Below are positions 39,031 to 48,118 of a stretch of DNA of 62,991 nucleotides, piece by piece; within the stretch, counting starts at the first letter, position 1, and the number at the start of each line of letters is the position of its first letter. Both the position numbers and the translations under genes were made by a program. Origin of the DNA: a virus. The notes under the pieces are model-generated. The model saw nothing but the letters and a program-made list of their open reading frames with translations, did no database searches and had not been told where the DNA came from. The stretch spans positions 1 to 62,991 of the IMG/VR virus record IMGVR_UViG_3300010375_000003; one strand, written 5' to 3'.

Positions 39031-40397
39031 GGATCTTCGGCCTCACCATCACGCGCAAGGCTCTCAATGCCGTCGCATCGGCCGCGCGCGGCTGGGTCGC
39101 GGTGGTGCGCGAGGGCTTCTCCGGCGCCTGGCAGCGCAATGTCGAGGTCAACACCAACCTCGTCCTCTCCTACCACGCCGTCTTCGGCTGCATGACGCTG
39201 ATCGCCTCGGATATTGCCAAGCTGCGCCCGCGCGTCGTCAAGCAGCTCGACACCGATTCGCCGGTATGGGTCGAGAAATCCAACCCGGCCTATTCCCCGG
39301 TCCTGCGCAAGCCGAACGCCTTCCAGACCCGCTATCAGTTCTGGGAAAACTGGATCCTGTCGAAGCTGTCGCGCGGCAACACCTATGTGCTGAAACGTCG
39401 CGACGCCCGCAACGTCGTCATCGGCATGTATATCCTCGATCCCAGCCGCGTGCTGCCGCTGGTCAGCGACGACGGCCAGGTGTTCTATCAGCTCAACGTC
39501 GACAACATGGTCGGGCTTGAGCAGGGAATCACCGTTCCGGCGCGCGAGATCATCCACGACCGGTTCAACTGCCTGTTCCACCCGCTCGTCGGCATCAGCC
39601 CGATCTATGCGTGCGGTCTCGCCGCGACGCAGGGCCTGGCCATCCAGAACAACACCACGCGCCTGTTCCAGAACGGCGCGCGCCCCGGCGGCATCCTGAC
39701 CGCGCCGGGCAAGATCGGCGACGACACCGCCAAGCGCCTGAAGGAGCATTGGGAGAATAACTACACAGGCGAAAATGCCGGCAAGCTGGCCGTGCTCGGC
39801 GACGGGCTTAAATATGAGAGCCTCAGCATCTCGCCCGAAGACGCGCAGGTGATCGAGCAGCTGAAATGGACCAGCGAGACCTGCTGCTCGACCTTCCATG
39901 TGCCGCCCTACAAGCTCGGCCTCGGCACGATGCCGACCAACAACAACGTGCAGGCGCTGAACCTCGAATATTACACCCAGTGTCTGCAGTCGCTGATCGA
40001 GGCGGCCGAGCTGTGCCTCGATGATGGGCTGGGCATCGGCGAGGCCCTGGGCATCGGCACCGAGTTCGACACCGACGGCCTGCTCCGCATGGACACGCTG
40101 ACGCTGATGGACACGCTCGACAAGGGCAAGAACGTCATGACGCCCGACGAGGCGCGAGCCAAGGTCAACCTCGGCCCGACCCCGGGCGGCAACGTCGTTT
40201 ACCGGCAGCAACAGGATTTCAGCCTTGCTGCGCTCGCCAAGCGCGATGCCCAGGACGATCCGTTCGCGCGAGCCAGTGCGTCGATTCCCGCCGCGGCTGT
40301 CGAGGATGGTCCGACGGGCGATCCGGCGGCCAACGACAATAACGCCGAGGTTCAGGCGAACCGCGCGCTGGTGGCGATGATGAAAGGTCTCGGCTGA
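39027..40397 (+). CDS. Portal protein, HK97 type
   Basis: 456 residues of the phage portal family: NLVLSYHAVFGCMTLIASDI, NPAYSPVLRKPNAFQTRYQF, EIIHDRFNCLFHPLVGISPI and QLKWTSETCCSTFHVPPYKL. It forms the ring at one head vertex through which DNA passes. It lies downstream of the capsid gene, separated by the transferase cassette, instead of between terminase and protease. Confidence 0.92.
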   Translation: MRIFGLTITRKALNAVASAARGWVAVVREGFSGAWQRNVEVNTNLVLSYHAVFGCMTLIASDIAKLRPRVVKQLDTDSPVWVEKSNPAYSPVLRKPNAFQTRYQFWENWILSKLSRGNTYVLKRRDARNVVIGMYILDPSRVLPLVSDDGQVFYQLNVDNMVGLEQGITVPAREIIHDRFNCLFHPLVGISPIYACGLAATQGLAIQNNTTRLFQNGARPGGILTAPGKIGDDTAKRLKEHWENNYTGENAGKLAVLGDGLKYESLSISPEDAQVIEQLKWTSETCCSTFHVPPYKLGLGTMPTNNNVQALNLEYYTQCLQSLIEAAELCLDDGLGIGEALGIGTEFDTDGLLRMDTLTLMDTLDKGKNVMTPDEARAKVNLGPTPGGNVVYRQQQDFSLAALAKRDAQDDPFARASASIPAAAVEDGPTGDPAANDNNAEVQANRALVAMMKGLG

Positions 40398-41686
40398 TGT
40401 TCGACGGCAAGGCCTTCGGGGAAGAGATGGTGGCCATCGTGCGCGGCTTCGTCGAGCGCGAGACCCATCCGCTGATCGCCCAGATCAAGGCGCTGACCGA
40501 TCGGCTCGAGCAACTCGAATCGCGCGAGCCGGTTTCCGCGGCGCCCGATATCGCAGCTATCCGCGAGGTCGTCGCGGCCGAGGTGAAGGGCCTGCCCGTC
40601 CCCCAGGACGGCACCAGCGTCACGCTCGAGGATGTCGCGCCCATCATCCGTGCGGCCGTGGCCGAGCAGGTCGCTGCGCTTCCTGCGCCGCGCGACGGCC
40701 AGGACGTCGATCTGGATGCGCTCGAGCGCGCCATCGGCGAGCGCGTTGAGGCCGCGGTTGCCGCCCTGCCGCCCGCCCAGGCAGGCAAGGATGCCGATCC
40801 GGAGCTGATTGAACAGTTGGTCGGCGATCATGTCGATCGTGCTGTCGCGGCATTGCCCGTCCCCCAGGACGGCACCAGCGTCACGCTCGAGGATGTCGCG
40901 CCCGTCATCCTTGCGGCCGTGGCCGAGCGGGTCGCTGCGCTCCCGCCGGCCCAGGACGGCACCAGCGTCACGCTCGAGGATGTCGAGCCGCTGATCCGAG
41001 ACGTGGTGGCCGAGCAGGTTGCCGCGCTGCCGCCTGCCGCCGCCGGCAAGGACGTCGACATGGAAGCGGTCGAGCGCGAGATCCGCGAGCGCGTCGAGGC
41101 TGCGGTCTCTGCGCTGCCGCCGCCGTGTGACGGCGTTGATGCGGACATGGACGTCTTGTTGCGCGCCGTCGGCGAGCGCGTCGAGGCTGCCGTCGCGGCC
41201 ATCCCCGTGGCAAAGGACGGCATCGGCTTGGCCGGCGCGCTGATCAATCGCGACGGCAACCTGGTCGTCACGCTCACGAACGGCGATCATCGCGATCTCG
41301 GCCGGGTGGTTGGGACCGATGCCGACATGGACGTGCTGCTGCGCCGCGTCGACGAACAGGTCGCGGCGATTCCGAAACCGCGCAACGGCTTCGAACTGGA
41401 CAATTTCGAGACGAAGATGATGCCCGATGGGCGCACGCTCGAACTGTCGTTCACGCAAGGTGATACGACCTACACCCACGAGCTCTTCTTCCCCGTCATG
41501 CTCTATCGAGACGTCTACAAGGAAGGCGAAGACTATCAGCACGGCGATGTCGTCACCTGGGGCGGATCGTTGTGGTTCGCGCAGCGCGATACCTCAGCCA
41601 AGCCCGACGGAGCCGAAAGCGGCTGGAAGCTCGTGGTGAAGCGCGGCCGTGACGGCAAGGACCATACGCCGAAGGCCCCTGTATGA
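40397..41686 (+). CDS. Head-fibre-like repeat protein with carbohydrate-binding end
   Basis: 429 residues. About 60-270 are repeated units of alternating helix (VEAAVAALP-like) and turn (P.QDGTSVTLEDV), likely a trimeric coiled fibre. The C-terminal 60 residues (VYKEGEDYQHGDVVTWGGSL, then WKLVVKRGRDGKD) match a small CBM5/12-type carbohydrate-binding module. The DNA repeats almost exactly at about 40594-40680 and 40855-40941. Its position after portal suggests a fibre on the head or neck. Confidence 0.65.
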   Translation: MFDGKAFGEEMVAIVRGFVERETHPLIAQIKALTDRLEQLESREPVSAAPDIAAIREVVAAEVKGLPVPQDGTSVTLEDVAPIIRAAVAEQVAALPAPRDGQDVDLDALERAIGERVEAAVAALPPAQAGKDADPELIEQLVGDHVDRAVAALPVPQDGTSVTLEDVAPVILAAVAERVAALPPAQDGTSVTLEDVEPLIRDVVAEQVAALPPAAAGKDVDMEAVEREIRERVEAAVSALPPPCDGVDADMDVLLRAVGERVEAAVAAIPVAKDGIGLAGALINRDGNLVVTLTNGDHRDLGRVVGTDADMDVLLRRVDEQVAAIPKPRNGFELDNFETKMMPDGRTLELSFTQGDTTYTHELFFPVMLYRDVYKEGEDYQHGDVVTWGGSLWFAQRDTSAKPDGAESGWKLVVKRGRDGKDHTPKAPV

Positions 41687-42213
41687 GCTGGTCGATCGCG
41701 ATCCACACCGCCGCCGCATCGGAACCGGTCAGCACCGACGAGGCGAAGCGGCAGTGCCGGCTCGAGGAAGATGATACGTCCGCCGAGCTGGCGACCTATA
41801 TCGCCGGCTCCAGGGCCACGATCGAAACATGGCTCAACCGCGGCGCGCTGATTACGCAGACGCTCGATCTCACCGCGACTGAGCAAAGCGACGTCGACCA
41901 GCTCCCGATCTATCCGGTCCAGTCGATCACCAGCATCACCGATGCCAGCGCTGCCGATGCGTCGAGCCTGTTCACTCAGGCGCTCGGCGGCAAATATCCG
42001 TCGCTGAAATTCATCGGAACGACCTGGCCGGGCACGATCACGATCCGCGCCGTCTGCGGATTCGGCATCGCGACCGCCGTGCCCGCCGACATCAAGCTCG
42101 CCTGCCTCTTCCTGGTCAGCGCGCTCTATGACAATCGCGGTGAGCTACCGCCCAACGTGTTCGACACGCTCGACCAGATCCTTGTCGGCTGGCGCCGGCC
42201 GGCGATGATGTGA
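41683..42213 (+). CDS. Head-tail connector protein (gp6-like)
   Basis: 176 residues with the connector opening SEPVSTDEAKRQCRLEEDDT and a helix TYIAGSRATIETWLNRGALI, then TIRAVCGFG and a last helix. This is the phage head-tail connector (HK97 gp6-like) family that adapts the portal to the tail. ATGA coupling to its upstream neighbour. Confidence 0.85.
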   Translation: MSWSIAIHTAAASEPVSTDEAKRQCRLEEDDTSAELATYIAGSRATIETWLNRGALITQTLDLTATEQSDVDQLPIYPVQSITSITDASAADASSLFTQALGGKYPSLKFIGTTWPGTITIRAVCGFGIATAVPADIKLACLFLVSALYDNRGELPPNVFDTLDQILVGWRRPAMM

Positions 42214-42554
42214 TCACCGAGATGGACTCGGGAAAGCTCGACCAGCGCATCGTCGTCCAGGTCAGGACGGCCGGTCGAAACGAGATTGGCGAAGAGACCG
42301 AGACCTGGGAAGCGGACGGCAACCCCTGGGCCAGGCTCGTCGAGACGCCCGGCCGCGAATTCCTCAAGGGCGATATCCAGTCCGAGGGCAAGGCGGTGTT
42401 CCAGATCCGCTACCGGTCGATCGACTCGACCTATCGCGTGACCTGGAACGGCACCGTCTATCAGATCGACGCTGTCACCGGCACCCGCCGCCAGGGCTAT
42501 CGCTGGCTGCACTGCACGACGCTCCAGGAGCAGGACGAGGAGCCGGCATCATGA
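42210..42554 (+). CDS. Head closure protein
   Basis: 114 residues from GTG at 42210 (GTGA with the stop before). A beta-rich head-closure/SPP1 gp16-like pattern: GKLDQRIVVQVRTAGRNEIG, WARLVETPGREF and YRVTWNGTVYQIDAVTG. It plugs the connector after packaging and docks the tail. Confidence 0.85.
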   Translation: MITEMDSGKLDQRIVVQVRTAGRNEIGEETETWEADGNPWARLVETPGREFLKGDIQSEGKAVFQIRYRSIDSTYRVTWNGTVYQIDAVTGTRRQGYRWLHCTTLQEQDEEPAS

Positions 42555-43081
42555 ACCAGATGAAGGTCATCGGCGCCGACGCGATCGAGAATCTTCTGAA
42601 GCAGTTGCCTGAGAGGGTCGCGCGGAACGTCACCACCAACGCGCTGCGTGCCGGCGCGCGTGTGATCCAACGCGCCGCCATCGATAAGCTGCGCGCCAAC
42701 CCGTCCGTCGATACTGGTACGCTGCTCAAGGCCGTGGCCATCAAGACGGCGCCGAAGTTCAAGAAGGCTTCCGCGAGCAAATACAGTCGCAACGTCGCCG
42801 ATGGCACGCTCGTCACCGTCGGCATCAAGCGGATCGCGGTCTCAGCGGTTCCCAAGGGCAAGCACAAAGCCCAGAAGAAGTCGCCGAACCGTTATGCCCA
42901 CATAGTGGAGTTCGGCAGCGAGAAGATGGCGGCCGAGCCGTTCATGCGGCCGGCGGTCGACGGCCAGGGCAGCGCTGCCGTGTCGGCTATCATCCAGGCG
43001 GCCGGCAGAGCGCTCAAGCGCGAGACGGGGAAGCTGGCAGCCGGCAAGACCAGCTTCGTCACTGGCAAAAAGATCGCCTGA
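42551..43081 (+). CDS. HK97 gp10-like tail completion protein
   Basis: 176 residues: MKVIGADAIENLLKQLPERV, ALRAGARVIQRAAIDKL, YAHIVEFGSEKMAAEPFMRP and a C-terminal helix. This is the gp10 family pattern (… IVEFGT … PFMRPA). It takes part in joining or terminating the tail tube. ATGA overlap with the previous gene; the stop overlaps the next start. Confidence 0.88.
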   Translation: MNQMKVIGADAIENLLKQLPERVARNVTTNALRAGARVIQRAAIDKLRANPSVDTGTLLKAVAIKTAPKFKKASASKYSRNVADGTLVTVGIKRIAVSAVPKGKHKAQKKSPNRYAHIVEFGSEKMAAEPFMRPAVDGQGSAAVSAIIQAAGRALKRETGKLAAGKTSFVTGKKIA

Positions 43082-43485
43082 TGGCGACCATAGAGGCGGC
43101 AATCGTCGCCGCGGTCACTGGCGACGCCGGCATGGCGGTACTCATCGGCGATCGCCTGATCCCGGACGGTGCCGCGCAGGAGATGGCATACCCCTACGTC
43201 ACCTATCAGCGGATCACGACGCAGTCGGCGACCCATCTCGACGGTGACGGCAATCTCGATTGGCCGCGCTTTCAGTTCGATTGCTGGGCCAAGACCGCGA
43301 TCGAGGCGCTGACGATCGCCGAGGCTTTACGCACATTTCTATGTCCCAAGCCTGCGGCCGACCGGACCGGCGCCGGGCTCTTCTTCTCTGCCACCTTCCA
43401 AGACCAGCGCGGGCCGACGCGGGACGAGGAAACTCGGAATTTCGGCTGCTCTTCCGACTTTTTCATTTGGTACGAAAGGACCTGA
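43081..43485 (+). CDS. Tail terminator/DUF3168 protein
   Basis: 134 residues: IEAAIVAAVTGDAGMAVLIG, PYVTYQRITTQSATHLDGDG and RFQFDCWAKTAIEALTIAEA, the DUF3168 layout. Such proteins cap the tail tube at the head-proximal end. TGATG coupling upstream. Confidence 0.88.
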   Translation: MATIEAAIVAAVTGDAGMAVLIGDRLIPDGAAQEMAYPYVTYQRITTQSATHLDGDGNLDWPRFQFDCWAKTAIEALTIAEALRTFLCPKPAADRTGAGLFFSATFQDQRGPTRDEETRNFGCSSDFFIWYERT

Positions 43486-43488
43486 CAG

Positions 43489-43920
43489 ATGGCGCTCAAG
43501 TCGCAAACCACGACCGTCCACCTCTCCTCGGAGGACGCGGACGACACGGTCTATGGATCGGCCACCTTCGTCAAGATCGGCGAGGTTACCAGTGTCGGCG
43601 CCCCGTCGGGCGAGGCCGCGGACATCGACGTCACCCACCTCGAAAGCGCGGCGAAGGAGTATCTAGTCGGTCTGCCGGACGAGGGCAGCATCGAATTCGC
43701 CATGAACGCGATCGAGGGCGATCCTGGTCACGAAGAAGTGATCGATGCGAAGGACACCCAGAACCGCCGCTGGCTCAAGATCATCTGGTCGAGCGGATCG
43801 GTCTGGTACATCAAGGCGCTCGCCAAGAAGTACACCTGGGCTGCCGGCGTCGATAACAAGATCGACGCAGCCTCGTCGTTTCGCACCTCGGGTGCGTGGA
43901 CGCGGATCACCGCCTCGTGA
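43489..43920 (+). CDS. Major tail tube protein
   Basis: 143 residues from ATG at 43489 after AAAGGA. Beta-sandwich tail-tube pattern: TFVKIGEVTSVGAPSGEAAD, IDVTHLESAAKEYLVGLPDE and FAMNAIEGDPGHEE. It stacks into the tail tube, whose length is set by the tape measure protein. Its stop overlaps the chaperone start as GTGA. Confidence 0.88.
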   Translation: MALKSQTTTVHLSSEDADDTVYGSATFVKIGEVTSVGAPSGEAADIDVTHLESAAKEYLVGLPDEGSIEFAMNAIEGDPGHEEVIDAKDTQNRRWLKIIWSSGSVWYIKALAKKYTWAAGVDNKIDAASSFRTSGAWTRITAS

Positions 43921-44492
43921 GCCTGTCGCGAGACGAAATCCTCGGGCGCGTCTTCCCTCCCGTGGGGAAGGTCGACGTGCCCGAGCTGGGCGGCGAAGTG
44001 TTCATCGCGGGCGTCAGCGTAGCCGCGGGGGACACAATCCGGCATCTCGGCGTCGCCGGCGCCGCGACAAACAAGGCCGCCCAGGCAATACGCGATGCCG
44101 TGATGGGGGCCATTGCTGACCTGCCGGACGCCGTTGTCGGCGCGGGTGCTGACAAAGCGCAGCTGCTCCAGCTGATCGGCGATAGGGCCGCTGCGGTGGC
44201 CGAGACGCTGCCGTTGAAGGGCGAGGAAGCGGCCGACGTCGGCTTCGGTGTCCGCATTGCCATCCTGTTCGCATGCGATGCCGAAGGGCGCTTGCTGTTC
44301 ACGTTGGCCGATGCGCCGGCGCTGAACGAACTACCTATCAAGGCCATCAACACCATTAGCGAAGCCGCGCTCGACCTGAACGGTCTGTCGCCCAAGGGAA
44401 AAGAAGAGGCAAAAAACGGCTCCGGGGCGACTGGAGACGGCGATTCCGTTTCCGGCTCGCCCTCGCACTCGGAAGAACTGTCGCCGAGCTAG
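43917..44492 (+). CDS. Tail assembly chaperone, short form (G-like)
   Basis: 191 residues from GTG at 43917 (GTGA overlap). N-terminal beta part (DVPELGGEVFIAGVSVAAGD), then helices. The last third, from LSPKGKEEAKNGS, is the slippery region and a Ser-rich end. Zero-frame translation gives this short form. A -1 shift at 44396-44417 makes the long form with the T-like domain. Such a pair guides assembly of the tail tube around the tape measure protein. Confidence 0.85.
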   Translation: MSLSRDEILGRVFPPVGKVDVPELGGEVFIAGVSVAAGDTIRHLGVAGAATNKAAQAIRDAVMGAIADLPDAVVGAGADKAQLLQLIGDRAAAVAETLPLKGEEAADVGFGVRIAILFACDAEGRLLFTLADAPALNELPIKAINTISEAALDLNGLSPKGKEEAKNGSGATGDGDSVSGSPSHSEELSPS

Positions 44493-44734
44493 AGGCGACG
44501 CTGTCCGCGGCGGAATATGCCGAGTGGATGGCCTTCTACCCCATGGATCCCTGGGGTGATCAGCGCGCCGATCAGCGCGCTGCATTGATCGCGATCTCGG
44601 CGATGCAATCGAAGAACCCGCCATCGATCACCGACCTGCTCCTGCATCCCGACGACCTCAATGATCTGCCCGAGGACGTCACGTCCGAGGAGCAGCGCTG
44701 GATGCTGACCTTGACCCGTAACGAGGGAGACTGA
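43917..44734 (+). CDS. Tail assembly chaperone, frameshifted long form (G-T-like)
   Basis: Ribosomes slipping back one base at 44411-44417 would read on to 44734, giving about 272 residues (167 in frame 0 plus 105 in the -1 frame). The -1 frame reads WRRRFRFRLALALGRTVAEL, then SAAEYAEWMAFYPMDPWGDQ and RADQRAALIAISAMQ, the typical T-domain of siphophage chaperones, which is never found with its own start. The ATG at 44528 lies inside that domain and is unlikely to be a real start. Confidence 0.85.
44396..44417 (+). promoter_or_regulatory. Programmed -1 frameshift site, two tandem slippery heptamers
   Basis: G GGA AAA at 44396-44402 and A AAA AAC at 44411-44417 both sit exactly in the X XXY YYZ phase of the G-like frame. 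The first resembles the lambda site (G GGA AAG); the second is the strongest known -1 heptamer type in bacteria. Both lead into the same open T-like frame. Confidence 0.88.
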
Positions 44735-44735
44735 G

Positions 44736-47516
44736 ATGGCTGCTGTTGGCTCGGTCGAGGTTGACTTCATCGCCCAGACGGCGTCGTTCAACGCCAACGT
44801 CACCAAAGCGGCGGCCAACCTGGCGTCGCAGTCGGCGAAGATGAACGCGTCGCTGCAGAAGATCACGGCCGGATTCTCGCTGCTGAAGAATGCCGCGATC
44901 ACCGGCACGATCATTGCGCTGGGCAAGGAGCTGGCGGAGGTCGCCGCGCGCGGGCTCGAATATGCCGGGTCGCTTGGGGAAGCTGCCCAGCAACTCGGCG
45001 TCAATTCGGCCCAACTGCAGATCTATCGGCAAATCGCTGCCCAAGCCGGTATCGAGCAGGGGACGCTCGACAAGGGGCTGCAAAAGCTCACCCGCTCCTT
45101 GGGTGATGCCTCTGTCGGGGCGGCCGCCCCAATGGCGGCGTTCAAGGCGTTGGGCATCTCGGTTCGCGATAGCAACGGAGTCGTCAAGACCGCCGGCGAC
45201 GTGATTCCGGAGATCGCGAAGAAGTTCGATTCCATCACCAGCCCGGCACAGCGCGCCGCCATTGAAGTCGCGCTGTTCGGTAAGGCCGGCCAGGAACTCG
45301 ACACCCTGCTTGCGGGCGGTTCCGCCGAGGTTGAAGGGCTGAAAAAGCATCTCGAAGACCTCGGGGTCGTCCTGAGTGAAGACGAGATCAAGAACGCCGA
45401 CAAGGCCGCCGACAAGATCGGTGAAGTGAAGTGGGTGCTTGAGCAGAGCATCGCCAAGACGGTCGCCGATAACGCGGCGTCGATCTACGACATGGCCAAT
45501 TCGCTCGAGGCTTTGATCAGCAAAATCCCCAAAGCCGTTCGCTGGCTTACGGAACTGAACGATCGGATGACGATCGCGCAGACCCTTCAAGGGAACGGCT
45601 TTGTCGCGACAGGCTATCTCAATCGTGACGACCAGGCGAAGGACCTTCAGACCCGCGTCCGTAGGCTCGGCAAGAATGAGTTCCTCGACAAGCTAGACGC
45701 CGCTTCGCCCGACGAGCGCCGCAAGGCCATCGCGAAGATGAAGCCGGCGACGCGCGCCTATTTTGGGCTGGGCGACGACGCGCCGCACAGGGGCGCGCCC
45801 GGCGACGACCTGCCAAATTTCAAGGCTTCTCCGAGTCCGAAAACCGCTGCGAAGCCTGAACTTGAAGAATATCAGCAGCAACTTGCCCAGCTCAACACCC
45901 AGCTTTTGCAGGCGACGCGCGCTAATCTGCTCACGGTCGATGCTCAGTACGCGACCGACCTTCTGATTGCCAAATCCGAAGAGGACCAGGTCGAGGCGAA
46001 CCTGCGCAAGAAGGCTGTCACCAACAAGATCGTCGCGGCACACCTCGGCGAATTGGTCGGCGTTGCACAGCAGGTCGAGGCGCAAAAGGAGATCGCCCTC
46101 AAAAACCAGATGCTCGACCAACAGTCCAGGGACGCGGTCGAATTGCTGACGGCCGCCAACGACAACACCAAGGATCTGTTGCAGGCGCAGGAGCAGACCG
46201 TTCGCACAGCTGCCGATCGCCGCGCGATCGAATTGAAGCTGCTTGAACTGGACACGATCAACCAGCGCCTCAAGCTGCAACAGATCGTCGATAGCACAAC
46301 TGCGAAGGATCAGGAAAAGAAGCTAGCGAAGCAGGCGCTCGAGGCGCTTGGCGATCTGACGGACGCCCGCCGAGCCGCCGCAATGAAGGCGACAGAGGGC
46401 CCCCTTGGCACGTTTGTCAACTCGCTGCCTCAGAACCAGGGCGACGTGCTCGAACGGCAGCAGCAGATCATCGTCGACGCGGCCAACCACCTGATGGACC
46501 GCACCCGCGAATTCGCAGACAGCTTTGCCTCATCGGTCAATAGCGGTGTCCAGGACCTGCTCGAGGGTAAGTCTGCGATGGAAGCGCTGAAGGACGTGAT
46601 CAGCGGCCTGGCGCAAACATTCCAGAAGGCCTTCATCCTCGATCCGCTGCAGGACTTCGTCCGGAATAAGATCTCCGGCCCGCTATCGGAAAAGCTTTTC
46701 GGTGCGCCGGCGGGCCAGAACGGCCTGACGCAGAAAGACACGAACAAGGCGTTGGCCGCTGCACAGGCGGTTGGCGTCCGCAGCCTCACCAGTTTCAATA
46801 CCGCGGTCGACGCGGCCGCAGCTGCGCTGATGCGGTTGTCAACCGGCAGCGTGAGCATGGAAGGCTTCTCCGGCGCTGGTGGTATAGGCTCGCTGCTGGG
46901 CGGCGGCTCCGGCGACGCCTCGGCGAATTACGACGGCGTGATCATGGAGAACCCGTTCGCGGACTCCGCGCAGTCGGCCGGTGATGGCCTCTCCGCATTG
47001 AGCACGTCAGCTGCGCAGGCCACCAATGCCCTCAACGCCCAGGTCCCCGCGCTCGCCCAGTTTGGCAGCAGCCTGCTGTCGATGCTCGGTGGCAACGTTT
47101 CCGGGGGAGGTGGTGGCTTCCTCCAGGGCCTGCTGGGCGTAGCGTCGCTATTTGCGGGCGGCCTTAAGGGTGGCGGCGGCGCTGCTGGCGCGGGCGGCGT
47201 GAACTACGGCGGCGTCATCATGGAAAGCTTCGGCGCGTTCGCTGACGGCGGTCGTCCGCCCCCGGGCTCGCCGTCGTGGGTTGGCGAGCGCGGCAAGGAG
47301 CTGTTCGTCCCCGACAGGCCCGGCACGATCATCCCGCATGGCGCCAGCATGGCGCTGTCGCGCGCCGCGGCGAACAATAACGACAGCCGCCCGATGGGTC
47401 CGGTCCATTTCCACTTCCCCAACGTAACCAACGAGCGCGATGCCCGTGTCGCCGGCGGTCAGGCCGCGGCGGCATACCAGCGCGAGCTGGCGCTTACGGC
47501 GAAGCAGGGCTTCTGA
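44736..47516 (+). CDS. Tail tape measure protein
   Basis: 926 residues, the longest helical protein here. It begins VGSVEVDFIAQTASFNANVT, continues with a family-typical region (GLEYAGSLGEAAQQLGVNSA, then EIAKKFDSITSPAQRAAIEV), long coiled coils around 370-560, a Gly-rich stretch, and the conserved end SWVGERGKELFVPDRPGTII. It sets tail length and is ejected with the DNA. Its size predicts a tail of roughly 140 nm by the usual 1.5 Å per residue rule. Confidence 0.92.
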   Translation: MAAVGSVEVDFIAQTASFNANVTKAAANLASQSAKMNASLQKITAGFSLLKNAAITGTIIALGKELAEVAARGLEYAGSLGEAAQQLGVNSAQLQIYRQIAAQAGIEQGTLDKGLQKLTRSLGDASVGAAAPMAAFKALGISVRDSNGVVKTAGDVIPEIAKKFDSITSPAQRAAIEVALFGKAGQELDTLLAGGSAEVEGLKKHLEDLGVVLSEDEIKNADKAADKIGEVKWVLEQSIAKTVADNAASIYDMANSLEALISKIPKAVRWLTELNDRMTIAQTLQGNGFVATGYLNRDDQAKDLQTRVRRLGKNEFLDKLDAASPDERRKAIAKMKPATRAYFGLGDDAPHRGAPGDDLPNFKASPSPKTAAKPELEEYQQQLAQLNTQLLQATRANLLTVDAQYATDLLIAKSEEDQVEANLRKKAVTNKIVAAHLGELVGVAQQVEAQKEIALKNQMLDQQSRDAVELLTAANDNTKDLLQAQEQTVRTAADRRAIELKLLELDTINQRLKLQQIVDSTTAKDQEKKLAKQALEALGDLTDARRAAAMKATEGPLGTFVNSLPQNQGDVLERQQQIIVDAANHLMDRTREFADSFASSVNSGVQDLLEGKSAMEALKDVISGLAQTFQKAFILDPLQDFVRNKISGPLSEKLFGAPAGQNGLTQKDTNKALAAAQAVGVRSLTSFNTAVDAAAAALMRLSTGSVSMEGFSGAGGIGSLLGGGSGDASANYDGVIMENPFADSAQSAGDGLSALSTSAAQATNALNAQVPALAQFGSSLLSMLGGNVSGGGGGFLQGLLGVASLFAGGLKGGGGAAGAGGVNYGGVIMESFGAFADGGRPPPGSPSWVGERGKELFVPDRPGTIIPHGASMALSRAAANNNDSRPMGPVHFHFPNVTNERDARVAGGQAAAAYQRELALTAKQGF

Positions 47517-48118
47517 TGGCGTTCCTCAACCAGCGCCTGCCGACGCAGGTCGAGATCGGCGCCGTCCTGCGCGACGATGAAGACATCGAGATCGTTACCA
47601 CCGATGGCGGGTTCGAGGTGCGCAATGCCCGCGCGTCGCAGAGCCTGCGCGAGTTCGACATCGCCTTCCCTGCAGCGCGTATTGGCGATGCGATCCAGGC
47701 GGCGGTGAAGGCGCAATACAAGGTTGCGCGCAAATCGCTGCACACCTGGCGCTTCCGCGACTTCACCGATTACCAACTCGACGAGGAAGTGATCGGTGTT
47801 GGCACCGGTGCCGCGACGACCTTCCAGATCACCCAGTCCTGGACCGTCGACGGTACGACCGAGAGCCGCCCCATCACTCGGCCGGCCTCGCCGGTCCAGG
47901 TGTTCAAGGACGGCGCGCTGCAGGGCGCCGGCTATTCGGTCAATTACGACACCGGCGTCATCACGTTCACCGCCGCCCCGGCCGATGGCGTCGAGATCAG
48001 CGTCTCCGGCGAGTTCGACTTGCCCGCGCGCTTCGATTCAGTGCGGACTGTTACCGCGATCGACGGCAACCTCAAGCATTTCGACACGATCACGGTGAAG
48101 GAGGTGCGCGAGCTATGA
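47516..48118 (+). CDS. DUF2460 distal tail protein (GTA gp12-like)
   Basis: 200 residues: MAFLNQRLPTQVEIGAVLRD, RNARASQSLREFDIAFPAAR, FRFRDFTDYQ-like core and a beta-rich C-terminus. DUF2460 forms the distal tail ring joining tube to baseplate, as in the gene transfer agent of Rhodobacter. It starts the four-protein GTA-like tip block. Confidence 0.88.
   Translation: MAFLNQRLPTQVEIGAVLRDDEDIEIVTTDGGFEVRNARASQSLREFDIAFPAARIGDAIQAAVKAQYKVARKSLHTWRFRDFTDYQLDEEVIGVGTGAATTFQITQSWTVDGTTESRPITRPASPVQVFKDGALQGAGYSVNYDTGVITFTAAPADGVEISVSGEFDLPARFDSVRTVTAIDGNLKHFDTITVKEVREL

Noticed and set aside
39000-40211. Minus-strand frame of 403 codons
   Set aside because: Antisense shadow of the portal gene.
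44528-44734. Stand-alone gene for a 68-residue tail protein
   Set aside because: The frame continues upstream to the slippery sites and holds the T-like domain with WRRRFRFRLALALG before the ATG. It is read by frameshift, not from this start.
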